Shown: positions 45,528 to 57,029, numbered from the stretch's first letter. The stretch: 64,000 nucleotides of DNA from Lepidostoma basale (GCA_022606425.2 JAHDVF020000468.1:434001-498000); one strand, 5' to 3'. Numbers and translations are program-made. The notes: generated by a model from the sequence alone, not told the origin.

Positions 45528-48500
45528 TTAACCAAATGGTATCATAAGGGGATCAGTAGAAGGAATATTGATGGTCGCTGCTAAAAGTGGTTGTACTTGT
45601 CCTTGCTTCAGAAGAATCACTTTCATATTTGATGTAGGATCTTGTTCGGACTCCTCAATATCATTAGAATCTAAGTTTGTTGAATCCGGAATGTAAAACA
45701 AATCTTCAACCTTTGATATAAATGTATAGGGATGACCGGCAATAAGCATTGGAACCTGAAAAAAGTTAACACTAAATTTAATTTTATCAAATATTACTAT
45801 GTTTAAACTCAATAATTAATGTACAGGTTATCAGAACAAAAATAAACGGAATTTCTTCAGGGTACTTTATCTCTCCTTATATTATTTGATAATATATAAT
45901 ACATAGTACATAGTACTAGTGCCATAATACATAGTACATAGTACTATTGCCGTAATACATAGTACATAGTACTATTGCCATAATACATAGTACATAGTGC
46001 TTTTGCCATAATACGTAGTACATAGTACAAGTACTATTGTTATAATTCATAGTACATAGTACTATTGCCATAATACATAATACATAGTACTATTGCTTTA
46101 ATTTATAGTACATAGTAGTATTGCTTTAATTCATAGTACATAGTACTATTTTTATAATAAATAGTACATAGTACTATTCCCATAATACATAGAACATAGT
46201 ACTATTGCCATAATACATAGTACATAGTTCTATTACCAGGTAAAACATGTCAATCACACGATATATAGTAAAATTTCTAGAAAATTGAGGATTTCATCTG
46301 TGATGAAGTACCCATTAAGGAATAAGATGAGCAAGCAGGGAGAACGGGCTAGCAGACATGTGGACGCGAGAACGGTTTCCAAGGTAAGTTTGAGTTACGG
46401 CGGGGCTTCTGTGTATAGCGTTGTGCCGATAACAGTACCCTTTATCACTGCACAGGTACAAATTATTAACCTGTGCCACGGAATTAATATTTCCAGATAT
46501 ATAATGCATTTAGTGTTGGACAATCTTCGTCAAAGAGTGGCAAGAGCTATGACTGGCTCACCAAAGGTCCCAGGTCCATTCCCGGAGATCGCAGTCTGAT
46601 TGTTGCACTGTCTTTTGTCTGGTGTAAAATTCATGTGACAATAAAATGGCGATAGATTAGCTCCTTTCACATGTCATGAGAATCAATAGCTAAAAAGTTA
46701 TATACAGTAATTGGGTTCAAATAACCTGTTGTATAATATAAAAATATGGAAAGCAATGGGGAAATACCACAATAAAGGGCCAAATGGCATCATATGAACC
46801 AGAAAAAAATATTACACTTTTCTGCAAACCAATCCCTTGTATTGAAACTAGCAAAGACACGAAGTGTTGCATTGCTCTATGGTAATTAAGTTATCTAAAC
46901 TCTTTTTTGTCTTTTTTCTTTTTTGTATACTTTGTGTATACAACACTAACTTAAATTTTTTTTAAATTAAATATCAGACATGTTTCGGACAACCGGTCCT
47001 TCCTCAGTAATATTATAAAGATACGTATTTAAAATATTATAAAATGGTTTACAAATATGATGGAACTTTTATGCTTTTGTTATAACAAATATTATGAATC
47101 AAATAAAATTTTAAAATAATAATTTAAAGTTCTTATTGAGGTTCAGGATATTACTTACAACAAAGGAAATAAATAAAATATTGGACTTGATGTTAAATTT
47201 ATTTGATAATTTTTATAATATTTTCTTTATTTTTAATTGCTTTTTTAATTTCTAAAATTTTGAGATTGCTCAAAGTTATATTTCTATTATTATTTCAACA
47301 CCATTATCTTTATTAAATGAATGATCTTTTTCAACGAAGTGGTTCGCAAATTTAGAAAAATTATTATTAGAGAGACATCTTATGTGCTCTTTAATTCTGA
47401 ATTTAAAATTACGCCTTGATTTACCTATATATAAAATAGAACAATCATTACATTTAAATTTATAAATCCCCAATTGAGAAAATGTATCTTTCCTGTCTTT
47501 ATTATCTTTTTATGAATTTACATAAATTATTGTTTGTTTAAAATGTGGGTCTGATGTCACATGGGATTGTTTTGAAATTATATTTGTTAAATTATTATTA
47601 TAATATATATAAATCTACGCCATTGATAATTATTTAAAATATTTTTGATGGGAGCTGGAGAATACAAGATTGCTTTAGTAAATTTATTTAAAAATTTTCT
47701 ATTTAAAATATTATCAATTAAATTATTATTGTAATTTTTTATTATATTTAGTTCATTATTATAATTTTCTAAAGAAAGTGGTATATTAATTAAGCGGGTC
47801 AACATGGAATAGAAAGCTGAATGTTTATGTGAGATTAAAAATAAAGAAAATATTATATACAATCAAATAAAATTAACGTCCAATCTTTCATTTATTTCCT
47901 TTGTTGTAAGTAATAACCCGAACCCCAATAAGAACTTTAAATTATTATTTTAAATTTTAAATTGATTCATAATATTTGTTATAACAAAAGGATAAACGTT
48001 CCAAAATAAATCTTCATAAAATCTGTCAAAACTGATCATATTTGTAAACAATTTTGTAATATTTTAAATATGTATCTTTATAATATCACTGAGGAAGAAC
48101 CGGTTGTTCGAAACATGTCTGATATATAATTTTAAAAAAATTTAAAGTTAGTGTTGTATAAACAAACATGGCCAACATAGAAGAAATATCTAAACTTTAA
48201 TCACATCATTTATATTTTATAATCTATCATTCTATCATTTGTCCAATTGGTCATAGAAATATATTCAAATATCACATACTGTTATGAAGGGGGAAAATAT
48301 TTTGTAATATCTGTTATCAGCTGTCAACAATAATGATAAATTAGTAACCACTGCATCGGAGGACAGATTTTCAATTGATAGATGTACTTTGAAGACCGGA
48401 CCCAGCCCTTGTACCTTTAAAAATAAATCAATTATGAATAGTTAGCATCAATAAGTTTTTTAACAAAATAAATACATTAATAACACAATACTTGACATAA

Positions 48501-51500
48501 AATATACAAATACCAACCTGAGCAGATAATTTTAGTGGTTCTGTAGTTCCTGAACTCAAGGAACAATTAGCATTTTTCATGGCATCCAGTGTTGCTTTCG
48601 CTACAGTCAATCTTAGTTGGCAAAGTTCTTTTTGAAATGTTTCATGCATTGCTAAAAAAAAAATTATTTTTAATGAGTTAATAGTATAATATTTATTATT
48701 TTATAGATAAACAATTGTGACTCACAAACAGACTGTTCTCTTTCACGCGAGGCTTGTTCTAAAAACAATTTAGATTTTTTGGGAACCAGAAGAGGTCGAG
48801 CTTGCTGTGCTGCTAAATATGAGGGATGAGTTTTCTGCACATTTCCACTTGTAAATAAATTAAAGTCAGCTGTCCTCTTCAAAATCTTTAATATGAGAGC
48901 TCCATCTAAAAATTGTTTTATGCAATGTAACAAATTCGTATTTTTAAAAACTTATATGATAAATATACAAGTTGTGTATTTGCATATTGGTAAACCTGAA
49001 GAAATCATTGCCAACACATGCTCTTCTTGACCAATCTGCCCAAACTTCATAGTGGATATTGTATCTATAAATTAAAAAAGACATTTTAGCCCCCTTTTCT
49101 ATTACAAAAGCATTGTGACATGAACTTAATAACGGAGATGAGAAGTACCTTGCATTTGCATTGAATCCACCAAATTTTTTCCATTATAAAATTGAACCAA
49201 ACCACCAATCATTGCAACTCCAATCAAATTTGCACCGAGATGGAGAAGTGGAACTAAAGTTATATTTGTAATGCGATTAGGTAGAGAAATCGTCCAATTC
49301 TTTTTGCCCTAAAGAAAATAGATATCATTTCTTTAATGCACCAATAATTAGTTCGAATTCTTTATTAAATTTCTTGTGGACCAATTCACATTAGTAACAA
49401 AATAAATAAACAATAAATTGACTTATCAAGAAGATATTTTGAAAAAACATAACTTCATGTCAAGTCACAGGTAAACACTGAATAAATTACCTTTTTAGTG
49501 TAACAGTGCAGAGTTTTATCCATACAAGCTATAACAATGCTGTTGTCACCAGGAATTATAATTAAACCAACAACTAAAGATGATACTTGCACCAAACATT
49601 TACCTTCTAACCATTCCCTTCTCAGTACACAGATAAATCCTTCCCTTAAACAGATAATTATGTTATGCTAGATTTTTTTATTCTCGAAACAATGTACAAA
49701 ACAATAATTAATATTAAAACAATGGTTATTATATAAGTATATATTACCTTGTAGCAATAACAATACTGTACTCAACATCAAAGAGACCACAAGACTCTAA
49801 ATGTGTAGGTGTTGCCTTTACAGCACTCACTCTGGCCTGGAACATAAACTCCATATTAAGACATAAAAAGGATTATGTCTTACCACATTATTGTGGGGAA
49901 AATATTGTTATATACGGTGTTAAATTATGAATACATAATAGTAACAAATTTTTAAATATTGAAATAACTATTCGATTATGTAGTATGCATTCTTATTGTA
50001 GTTTTGAAACATGTGACATTCAACACTGTAGTTTTAGAACGTGTGAAATTACATATCTTTAAATGTTGTTATACAGAAAATGCTTCTTTGTAATTAAAGT
50101 TTATAAAATCTAAACAGTCTCTTTCTTCAAAGTGAGTACAAAATATTATGGAATTATTTATTCCCCAAAATCTAGATATGACCAACTAATGTTATAATCA
50201 TGTTAATATTATTATTTTTAGTACAAAAATATACCTGATGTATTATTGAAAATGTTTGTGGATCAAGAATCAGTATTTCACCATTTTCTGTTCCCAGCAC
50301 CAAACAGGCTACACTGTCCTTTTCCTTTGAATTAACATTCAATTTTGTCAGACAAGTGACAATCGAAAGCTTCGGCATAGGAAAATCTGTATGTTGACTT
50401 ATAAAAGGCAGACATTTTTCTTTTGGTAAGGATAGTAAATGCTGAGAATGAGGTGTGAGAGAGGCAAAAGGCAATGAACGCAAAATGTCTATTTTGGGTT
50501 CTATATTGTCATCGCGCTTTGGAATTCCATCAATGAACTAAAATAAAAAGAGTAAAAAGAAATAGATTTAATAACAAATATTACATATTAATTATGTGTA
50601 GCTTTCTTACCAAATATTGCAATATCTCATTGCCAATCATATTCTAAATAGAACTTATTTTTCTATTATACATAGCCATTTATATCATAGACTCTGTTAC
50701 AAAAATCTTTAAAAAAATATAGATCTGGTATTACTACAACCCAAATATTCAATAATTTTAATTGTGAAAGAGAAATTCTTTAAAATGAAGGTTTTAACTA
50801 TTTCAAATTATATAAGAATAAAAAAAAACGTTTCCCACCTGTCTCCAAACATCAGTTTCTAATGGCTGTGCTTCAAGTGGTGGTAAGTAAAATTTATAAA
50901 ACAATTTCATATTCTTGTAAATGTAAACACTGGAACCCATGGATACTGCGAGGACAGGAGAGTTCCTTGGGACGCTCTCAATTGTGTAGAAGCTTACCAG
51001 TGATGTGGGTATATCGGGTAACATTATATCGTTGACAATAGAAGTTCCTTTAAATACCTAAAATTAAATGCGTTTTTTTTTATCTCCTTTGTATCTTTGT
51101 AACTATATATCTTTTTTTTGATAACAAGTATAAAGTATCTGTCAATTTTTTTAAATTATTAGTTACCCAACGCGATTTGATATTTTTTTCCCTTTCGTTT
51201 AAATAATTATATTTAATTTCAAAGGTATTTTATCAATATGACATTTCAATGGGAATTATAAAGAAATACAATTAAACAATATTTTGAGAGCATTAAAATC
51301 GTATTTAAATATATTCAAAATGAAAACATAATCAAATTAAAATAAAAAATAAAATCATAGATAATTTAAACTTAAAACATTCATGAAATTAATAAAACTG
51401 TTATTACTGACATCTATTGGTTAAAAATATAAGTTCGAGCAATGAAACGAAAAATATGTATAAATTATTAATTTCTCTAATTATGTTTTAAAATATATTT

Positions 51501-51839
51501 TAAATGCAATTATATTTTAGAAAAATTAAATAAACCTTTAATTTGGGTTTTGAATTTGCTGATCCAATATCTCCAATTAGTAACTTGTAATCTTGGTCAC
51601 AATAAATGTCTGTGAAAGTAATATTCATTGGTAAAGTGTTTATTCCTTGACCAACAGATCCTGACACATCCAACCACCTCGAAACTGGATTTAGATCACT
51701 ATAAAAAAATAATATGTACTGAAAGAAAATATCATAATACTTTCATTTACACCTATATCTTTTTTACAAATAAGATTTTCTTTCATACTCATGTTACAAA
51801 AAATTACAACACCAAATTAACTTACCTCAAAGCATACAT
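45528..51839 (-). CDS. BBS1: BBS1, BBSome subunit (about 626 aa, 13 exons)
   Basis: Subunit of the BBSome, which links Arl6-GTP and membrane cargo to intraflagellar transport in cilia; in insects it is expected in ciliated sensory neurons. Exons (minus strand): 51826-51839, 51536-51698, 50839-51057, 50611-50643, 50235-50537, 49748-49836, 49491-49644, 49149-49308, 48996-49064, 48726-48905, 48518-48651, 48280-48414, 45528-45755. All joins keep frame and use GT-AG. Seen in order: RWLDV near the start, GDIGSANSKPKLK, SSVYIYKNMKLFYKFYLPPL, ACLVLGTENGEILILDPQTF, IACMDKTLHCY, GALILKILKRTADF, FLEQASREREQS, VQGLGPVFKVHL, MKVILLKQGQVQPLLAATIN. These match the order of known BBS1: an N-terminal propeller and a C-terminal gamma-adaptin-ear-like region. 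The last intron (2.5 kb) is full of repeats. The 33-nt exon 4 is the least certain part. Confidence 0.93.
45889..46235. repeat. BBS1: Minisatellite, ~28-bp unit, in BBS1 intron
   Basis: About twelve imperfect units of the type cataatacatagtacatag + tactattgc. Each contains the palindrome-like agtacatagtact. Confidence 0.9.
46225..46300 (+). mobile_element. FB-1 single arm
   Basis: aaaacatgtcaatcac then aaaatttctagaaaattg and tttcatc match the right FB-1 arm. It begins right after the minisatellite. Confidence 0.55.
46530..46870 (+). mobile_element. tRNA-derived SINE, near full length
   Basis: Head gtggcaagagctatgactgg, degraded B box ggtccattccc, body gtcttttgtctggtgtaaaa and tail gaaagcaatggggaaatacc, gggccaaatggcatc. 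In the BBS1 intron, antisense to the gene. Confidence 0.8.
46970..47016 (-). ncRNA. Hammerhead ribozyme motif, left Penelope arm
   Basis: Minus strand: AATATTA, CTGAGGA (47001-47007), A, GGAC-CGGTT-GTCC, GAAACATGTC, predicted cleavage between 46977 and 46976, then TGATATT. Helix I pairs over seven bases with one G-U. Helix II is GGAC/GTCC where the other arm has GAAC/GTTC. Confidence 0.7.
47276..47862 (-). pseudogene. Penelope-like ORF remnant: post-RT region and GIY-YIG endonuclease
   Basis: The minus-strand upstream piece (47587-47862) reads LISHKHSAFYSMLTRLINIP, NNNLIDNILNRKF, like the SHK...R region after the Penelope RT. The downstream piece (47276-47473) begins GIYKFKCNDCSILYIGKSRR and continues FRIKEHI and FANHFVEKDHSF. 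It thus shows GIY and YIG, the Arg-containing helix, the CxxC pair and the later His. A frame break separates the pieces near 47500-47590. The RT domain proper is missing, so the copy cannot move on its own. The endonuclease normally nicks target DNA for insertion. Confidence 0.85.
48082..48125 (+). ncRNA. Hammerhead ribozyme motif, right Penelope arm
   Basis: AATATCA (48082-48088), CTGAGGA core (48089-48095), A, helix II GAAC-CGGTT-GTTC (48097-48109), GAAA, C, AT, GT, C (48119) with predicted cleavage after 48119, then TGATAT (48120-48125), which pairs with ATATCA as helix I. All core positions C3 U4 G5 A6 N7 G8 A9 and G12 A13 A14 fit. An extra A sits before helix II. Helix III is the minimal AC/GU pair typical of Penelope hammerheads. 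Activity is inferred, not shown. Confidence 0.7.
50611..50643 (-). CDS. BBS1: BBS1 microexon (33 nt)
   Basis: Phase-0 exon of 11 codons (NMIGNEILQYL) with acceptor tctatttag and donor gtaagaa. Both neighbours are also phase 0, so inclusion or skipping keeps frame. It falls where vertebrate BBS1 has extra helical sequence after the WNQ/WRQ motif, which supports inclusion. Confidence 0.6.
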
Positions 51840-52480
51840 TTTAGATTGAATAAACGTTTAAATTTCGATAGCTGATTTTTTCAAGATCGAATTTTCGCTT
51901 CATTTATATTATTTTTCCGGATTTTCCATCGATAGTTTCATAAATGGTTCCTATGGAAACGAATGCATTTGAAGCTAGTGACAATATGTTCCGCACGTAA
52001 TTCTACCACCATTCAGGAAACGAATTTCACTACGCGGGAAATATGAATTAATGGCGGAATATTATACTTTGAAAACATTTAAACAAAAATAAAGAAATGT
52101 ATTCAAAAGTAAACAGATAACGAATTAATTGTTTACATAAAATGCACCATTACAATAATTTTATTGTTGAACAATTATGATTGAAAAGTAACATCTTTCA
52201 TCTCTGATGTGAAGTTTGGAACAAATCAACTGGAACGCCGCGGTGCGGCGGTAATCGTAAATATTATGATCGCTCTTCGGCGCTCATTCAAATACGAATA
52301 GTTCCGCGAGCGGTTCCGTTGAGTGTTGGTGTGGCGTATTTGATGTTCTGGAACTATATAATTTACTCTAGCAGATAAACTAAAGCAACTGTATTTTGCA
52401 ATCTCAAACATTTATTAATAACTTTAGTACATTTCTCGTGTTTGTGTTTGTTATTGTGTATGTTTACATCGACAAGTGAA
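51840..52480. promoter_or_regulatory. Region upstream of BBS1 with a GC-rich block
   Basis: Upstream of the BBS1 ATG. 52215-52340 is a GC-rich block (gaacgccgcggtgcgg, ccgcgagcggttccg) in AT-rich DNA, so it may hold a promoter, possibly shared with an unseen plus-strand gene. I saw no RFX X-box (RYYNCC..GGNRAC) that I would defend. Confidence 0.35.
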
Positions 52481-53435
52481 GTTTTTTTTATCAATAGTGT
52501 TATCTCCCGAATGTCAAACATTTATGACGTTTCGTGTGAGTTAAAACCAAATAAGTTTTTTCCTCTGTGAATCAGAATACGGTAATAAATTCCTTATGTA
52601 TATTTATAATTTATCAAAATCTCGTCTTATGTCAAGTAACTTTATATATGTCTCTTAGTTTATGCATTTTTTATCCATCTGCCTCATGTTTCAGTATTTG
52701 GAACTTGCACACCTTTTGCTTAATTACTTTTCCAAATATAGAATTTACTACAAGGTGCTTAAAATCAATAAGGTTCGTTAGCACTTGCGCAATAATTGTA
52801 ATTTTATTATTATTATCCATGTAAAAATATTAGCATAAAATTACTAAAAAACTTTTGTAGGCAGGGGGCGCTGAACGATTCTTGCCTTTAATTGCATCTG
52901 CACCCATTTAAATCTAAATATACAAATGTTATAACCACTCTTAGAAAATACGTTGAATCTAAGCAAAATATAAATTTATAAATATTATAGATAACGATTC
53001 ATTAACAACATTCACTTTGAATTTAATATATTTTACGTCTGGACCTATATTGCCACAACTCTTTTTTAAATTATGAAGTAATTTATCTAAATTAATGATA
53101 TTTGATAATCGAACAAAATGTTTTCAGAAATAATGGAAATAACAAAAGAAGTCCAATCTTCGGTGCAAATCAAATGTTATTTCTTCATTGTTTACTTTGT
53201 GTACGCAACTTCGTTCCCAGCGCACTCTGCTATAATAAATTCATCGACACGTTTTATTAAAATGCACTATTTATAAAAATCAAGATTTTTTTGTCATATT
53301 ATCAAAATGTATTTTTAACAGCATGTATGTTTAAGTATTAAGATAAATATATGAAAACCTGCTAATAAAAAAAGATGCATTATGAATGTTTTTCAGACAA
53401 ATGGATTTGTGAAGATGACATGATTTCAATTAACG
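52481..53435. other. Unassigned interval
   Basis: AT-rich; 53190-53240 is slightly GC-richer. No exon supported. Confidence 0.35.
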
Positions 53436-53439
53436 AAAA

Positions 53440-53790
53440 ATGTTTACTTCTCTCGCTTCCTCAATATTCGTACATCGTGTCATGTACGCACGTCGATTTA
53501 TCCGACTCTTTACGTGGCCGACATTAAATATTTGATTTATTTGATCGTGCCAAGTTTTCCTCGGTCTTCTCTATTTTTATTTCCGTTTACATCGTTAACA
53601 TATTCTTTCTTTGCCACTCTTTCTTCATTCATTCTTTTCATGTGTCCAATCTTAATGTTTATTTCATTATTTTGTTCATAACAATTTCATTCACACTGCA
53701 TTTACTTCTTATATTTTCATTGGACACTATCATATACAGATTTTCTACTCATTCGTCCAAGAGATCGGAGAAATATTATACGTCTGACTT
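53440..53790 (-). mobile_element. LINE-A coding and 3' fragment
   Basis: Reverse complement of the LINE-A C-terminal region (tctctcgcttcctcaatatt, catcgtgtcatgtacgcacg), without the TTAG tail. Confidence 0.75.
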
Positions 53791-53829
53791 ATATTTTCAT
53801 TTATATTAAGACCACTGATAATATTTGGT

Positions 53830-54010
53830 TTTTAATTGCAGTTACTTTTGATATTAAATTTTTGACTATTGTTTAACCAGTTTCGATTCGATACTATCAT
53901 CAAAACCATACTACCGTATCTTCATCAGTATCAATAACAATTACTGAAGTAATTACTATTCTTAATTGCCTTGATAAAGATACGTTAATATCGCAATAGG
54001 TAAAAAAGTA
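53830..54010. mobile_element. Foldback FB-6 with hammerhead-like arms
   Basis: Minus strand: CTGATGA (53922-53928), A, GATAC, a long loop, GTATC, then GAATC and GAAACTGGTT. ATTGTT upstream pairs with AACAAT downstream. The plus strand at 53972-54002 has a decayed mirror (CTTGATAA-A-GATAC ... ATATCG). The core heptamer is canonical but helix II is enlarged. Confidence 0.5.
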
Positions 54011-54169
54011 ATCAAGTACAACGCGCGACCACAAAGTGATTCATATACATTTTGTGTCAGTTGAAGGATGATACAATCAACTTCGGAATCTTGATATCAG
54101 AACATGATGCATAGCAGAAGAACATGTTATTAAAGAATTGTATAAAATTCGTTTGATACATTGTGTAGA

Positions 54170-54520
54170 GCGCGCGGTGCGAGGCTTGATACAATGTATC
54201 CAACGAAAAGTTGAAATATATTTTAAATTTTGGGCAGGTACTTCGAAGGCACAATTGTCGAATGTGAAGATAAGATATGTGTCATATTTCAGTCATGTGC
54301 TAAGAGGAGAAAAATACCACATCCTTCGGCTAATAATCATGGGGAAGGTAGAGGGGCAATTGGGAATTGGCAGAAGGCATTTGATTGAGGAATGAGGAGA
54401 GTTGAGAACCTATTCCAATTAGCGCAGGACAGGGATGCTTTCGTTGCAGGGATCGCCAACGTTGAGCTACGTGACACGGAACAAGCAGAAGAATTACTTG
54501 AAATAAAAAAATAAAATAAA
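54170..54520 (+). mobile_element. LINE-C-like 3' fragment, plus strand
   Basis: Reads YFSHVLRGEKYHILRLIIMG, KVEGQLGIGRRHLIEE, then RRVENLFQLAQDRDAFVAGI after a frameshift, ending in an A-rich run with gaagaagg. Confidence 0.75.
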
Positions 54521-54529
54521 GAAGAAGGT

Positions 54530-54880
54530 ACTAAACCTTCTTCTTTTGGTGCCGTGTCAGGTCCCCCCAACGTTGGCGATCACTGCAGCAAAGGCATCTC
54601 TATCCTGCACCACTAGAACAGCTGCCTTCTACCAACTCCCCGACGTCCCTCCACTTTACCCATTAATATCAGTCGAAGGAGGTGGTATTTTTCTCCCCTT
54701 AGCACATGACCTTTCTAATTTTCACACTCGACAACAGCTCTTTATTGGTTCTAGCTTTCTGCAGTACGTCTGCATTACTGACCCTATCGGTCCACGGTAT
54801 ACGGAGCATTCTGCGGTATATCCACATCTCGAACGCTTCCAACCTTTTTAGTACCTACGTGATGCAATCTAAAGTTCTAA
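54530..54880 (-). mobile_element. LINE-C-like 3' fragment, minus strand
   Basis: Starts with ccttcttcttttggtgccgt and gtcaggtccccccaacgttg. The minus strand reads YRRMLRIPWTDRVSNADVLQ and LLRLILMGKVEGRRGVGRRQ. It meets the previous copy tail to tail. Confidence 0.75.
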
Positions 54881-55009
54881 AGAAAGAAATCGATTGGCGA
54901 CGAATAATAATTAGCCTTTCCGCCCACTATTGCGGTGAAATGGTGCGATAGTTAATTAGTTTACATTTTATTTATGTATATTATTTTTCACGAAGTGACG
55001 GTCATATTG

Positions 55010-55260
55010 ACAAAGCGTGAATCAGAAACAAGTATTGACCAACCGCGTGAAATTTTCGGTAAATCCGTAAGGCTACTTAGATATTCTCATCAGAAATCGA
55101 TTTCGACAGTCCGCAGCCTTGTGCTGGAGCTGTGAGCTCGTGTGACGATGTGACCTACACTCCGAGCAGTCATTATTACTTGATTTGTTATATGTACAAA
55201 GCGTCGCTCGCTCAATTCTCAATTACCTTCCATTAATGTGCCTAAATGCTTTCAAAGTTC
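55010..55260. other. Unique GC-richer block
   Basis: Non-repetitive, about 45% GC, with cacgaagtgacggtc and gagctcgtgtgacgatgtga. It could be a 5' exon or regulatory element, but no ORF or clear splice site is seen. Confidence 0.3.
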
Positions 55261-55439
55261 TTTTCTGAATGTAGGTGGGTAAATAATAGATTTTAATACT
55301 CTAATTAAAATATCTCTTTATTTACTGCTGTACATTTTGTTGAATAATAATTTTGTTATTTAGATTTATAGATTATTTTTTCGCAATTCAAATATCATTA
55401 ACTATGTTTTCATGGTTTTAACTTAACTCAATTTCAGAG

Positions 55440-55740
55440 AAGTACTATATTATTTGACGAGAGGTCGTGATAGATTCCGACTCCGAAGACCAAGACTTGA
55501 AAGTACAGAGAAATGTGTTTTTTATAGAGCATTCAAATTATTTAACAAATGCCAAATGAGGTAAGAGATGCCGGTTCTCTAGCGATCTTTCGTCGAAAAT
55601 GCTTTAAATGTGTTGTGAGTAGGTACCGATGTTTAATGTTTTTGTTGTTTATTTCATTTGTATTTTTTATATTATTAATTGTTTATAAAATGTTGTTTGA
55701 TTTTGATTGATTGATTTTGTCTCCAGTTAATACATAACTA
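55440..55740 (+). mobile_element. LINE 3' end (RT C-terminus)
   Basis: Plus strand reads YLTRGRDRFRLRRPRLESTE, then FYRAFKLFNKC. This is the C-terminal pattern (TRxRDxLRxPRxRT...F..AxxLFN) common to several LINE ORF2s. Followed by a 3' UTR with tgattgattgattt-like tail. Confidence 0.6.
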
Positions 55741-55904
55741 TTAATTCAACAAAGAATCACCTTTTATTCAATGTTTAATCAGTAATTCAAGAATATTATT
55801 TAATTTTTGTAGGTGAATTTTTTTGTAATTAAAAAATGTACATAAGTCAATCAAACGTTAAAAATGTTTTATTATTGTTGTATTTGATGTACCATATATT
55901 CTTA

Positions 55905-56215
55905 AATAAGTAACCATCACGCCTTTTGAAATAATGGACTACCACACTTTTCTTTCCTGACATACTTCTCTAGATTCCTCAACATTCATACATCGTATCA
56001 TACACGCACATCGATTTCTCCGACATTTCCTTCCTTCAATATTTGATTTATTTGATCATGCCACGTTTTCCTCGGTCTTCCTCTATTTCTACAATAGTTC
56101 CATTTACATCATTAACATATACTTTATTTTTACCATTCTTTCCATGTGTCCAAACCATTTGAATGATCATTTCATTATTTTCTTCATAATACTTTCAATC
56201 TCACCAATATTCTTG
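55905..56215 (-). mobile_element. LINE-A 3' fragment
   Basis: aagtaaccatcacgcctttt, ttctttcctgacatacttct, cattcatacatcgtatcata: diverged terminus, with the tail reduced to one unit. Confidence 0.75.
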
Positions 56216-56219
56216 ATTT

Positions 56220-57025
56220 GTATCATTTTTATTTTATGGTAAACTAAGAAATTTCATAATATTATTTTGGTCAAAATATACATTATCGAGTGAAATTTTA
56301 ATTACGTTTCCATAACTTTTTTACCAAGTATTTGTGCATCTGAAATTTTCGTCAATAAAACTGTTGTTATTTTAAGATAATTAATATGTTGGAAGATAAT
56401 ATTATTGAAATTGTTTAAAAAACAATTTGATGCATATTGGAAATTGAGAGTAGCTAGCTACCTTAGTTCTATATAAAACACTTGACTCCTTAAACTAAGG
56501 TCATGGTGTCGATCAAAAATGTGTAGTTATGTACAGACCTACAGACATTTTGATTTTTCGATATAATCACCGTTTATTTTGATACACAAAGGTCGTCATT
56601 TCTCACAAGCATACCTGACCCATCCCGAGATATAGTATGATGATGTAAATATATATATTTTGATAGTTTTTTTTTTACGAAATTCCGTAGATTTTTCATC
56701 TTATATTTTACTTCCGCTCGCTAGTAACGGCGTATTCTCATGAGATGTTTTTGCTTTTCCTTTTGTTATTCATTTTTCTCACAGTGCCTATTCTATCATG
56801 AGCCATTGTAAAAAAAACTTTGACAAGGTATACAATACACTGCCAATCCATAGCCGCTCCCATATTACTTTCAAGCAATCAGCTTTTCGCAATGATCATT
56901 GATTTGTGCTATCGGCATTGTTTGCGTATTTCGCGTATTTTTTTTCTTTTTCAGTGTATCCATTTGAAAGACCCATTGAAATGAAATGTCAAAAGTATAT
57001 TGCCATGTTAAGGTACCTACACATT
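56220..57025. other. AT-rich interval, no gene seen
   Basis: Nothing recognised. Confidence 0.4.
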
Positions 57026-57029
57026 TTTT

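Larger units (their letters stand above)
46915..48175 (-). mobile_element. Penelope-like element with inverted terminal arms
   Basis: Arms of about 300 bases in inverted orientation (46930-47215 and 47870-48170): tatacaacactaac / gttagtgttgtata outside, caacaaaggaaataaat / atttatttcctttgttg inside. The minus strand between them encodes a post-RT region and a GIY-YIG domain. Inverted terminal repeats, GIY-YIG and hammerheads together are diagnostic of EN(+) Penelope-like elements. It lies in BBS1 intron 12, in gene orientation. Confidence 0.85.

Noticed and set aside
45900..46230. CRISPR array
   Set aside because: Direct tandem minisatellite without unique spacers, in a eukaryotic intron.
46285..46599. 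104-codon plus-strand ORF in the BBS1 intron
   Set aside because: It runs from an FB-1 arm into the SINE head; no family match, though 46310-46480 remains unexplained GC-richer sequence.
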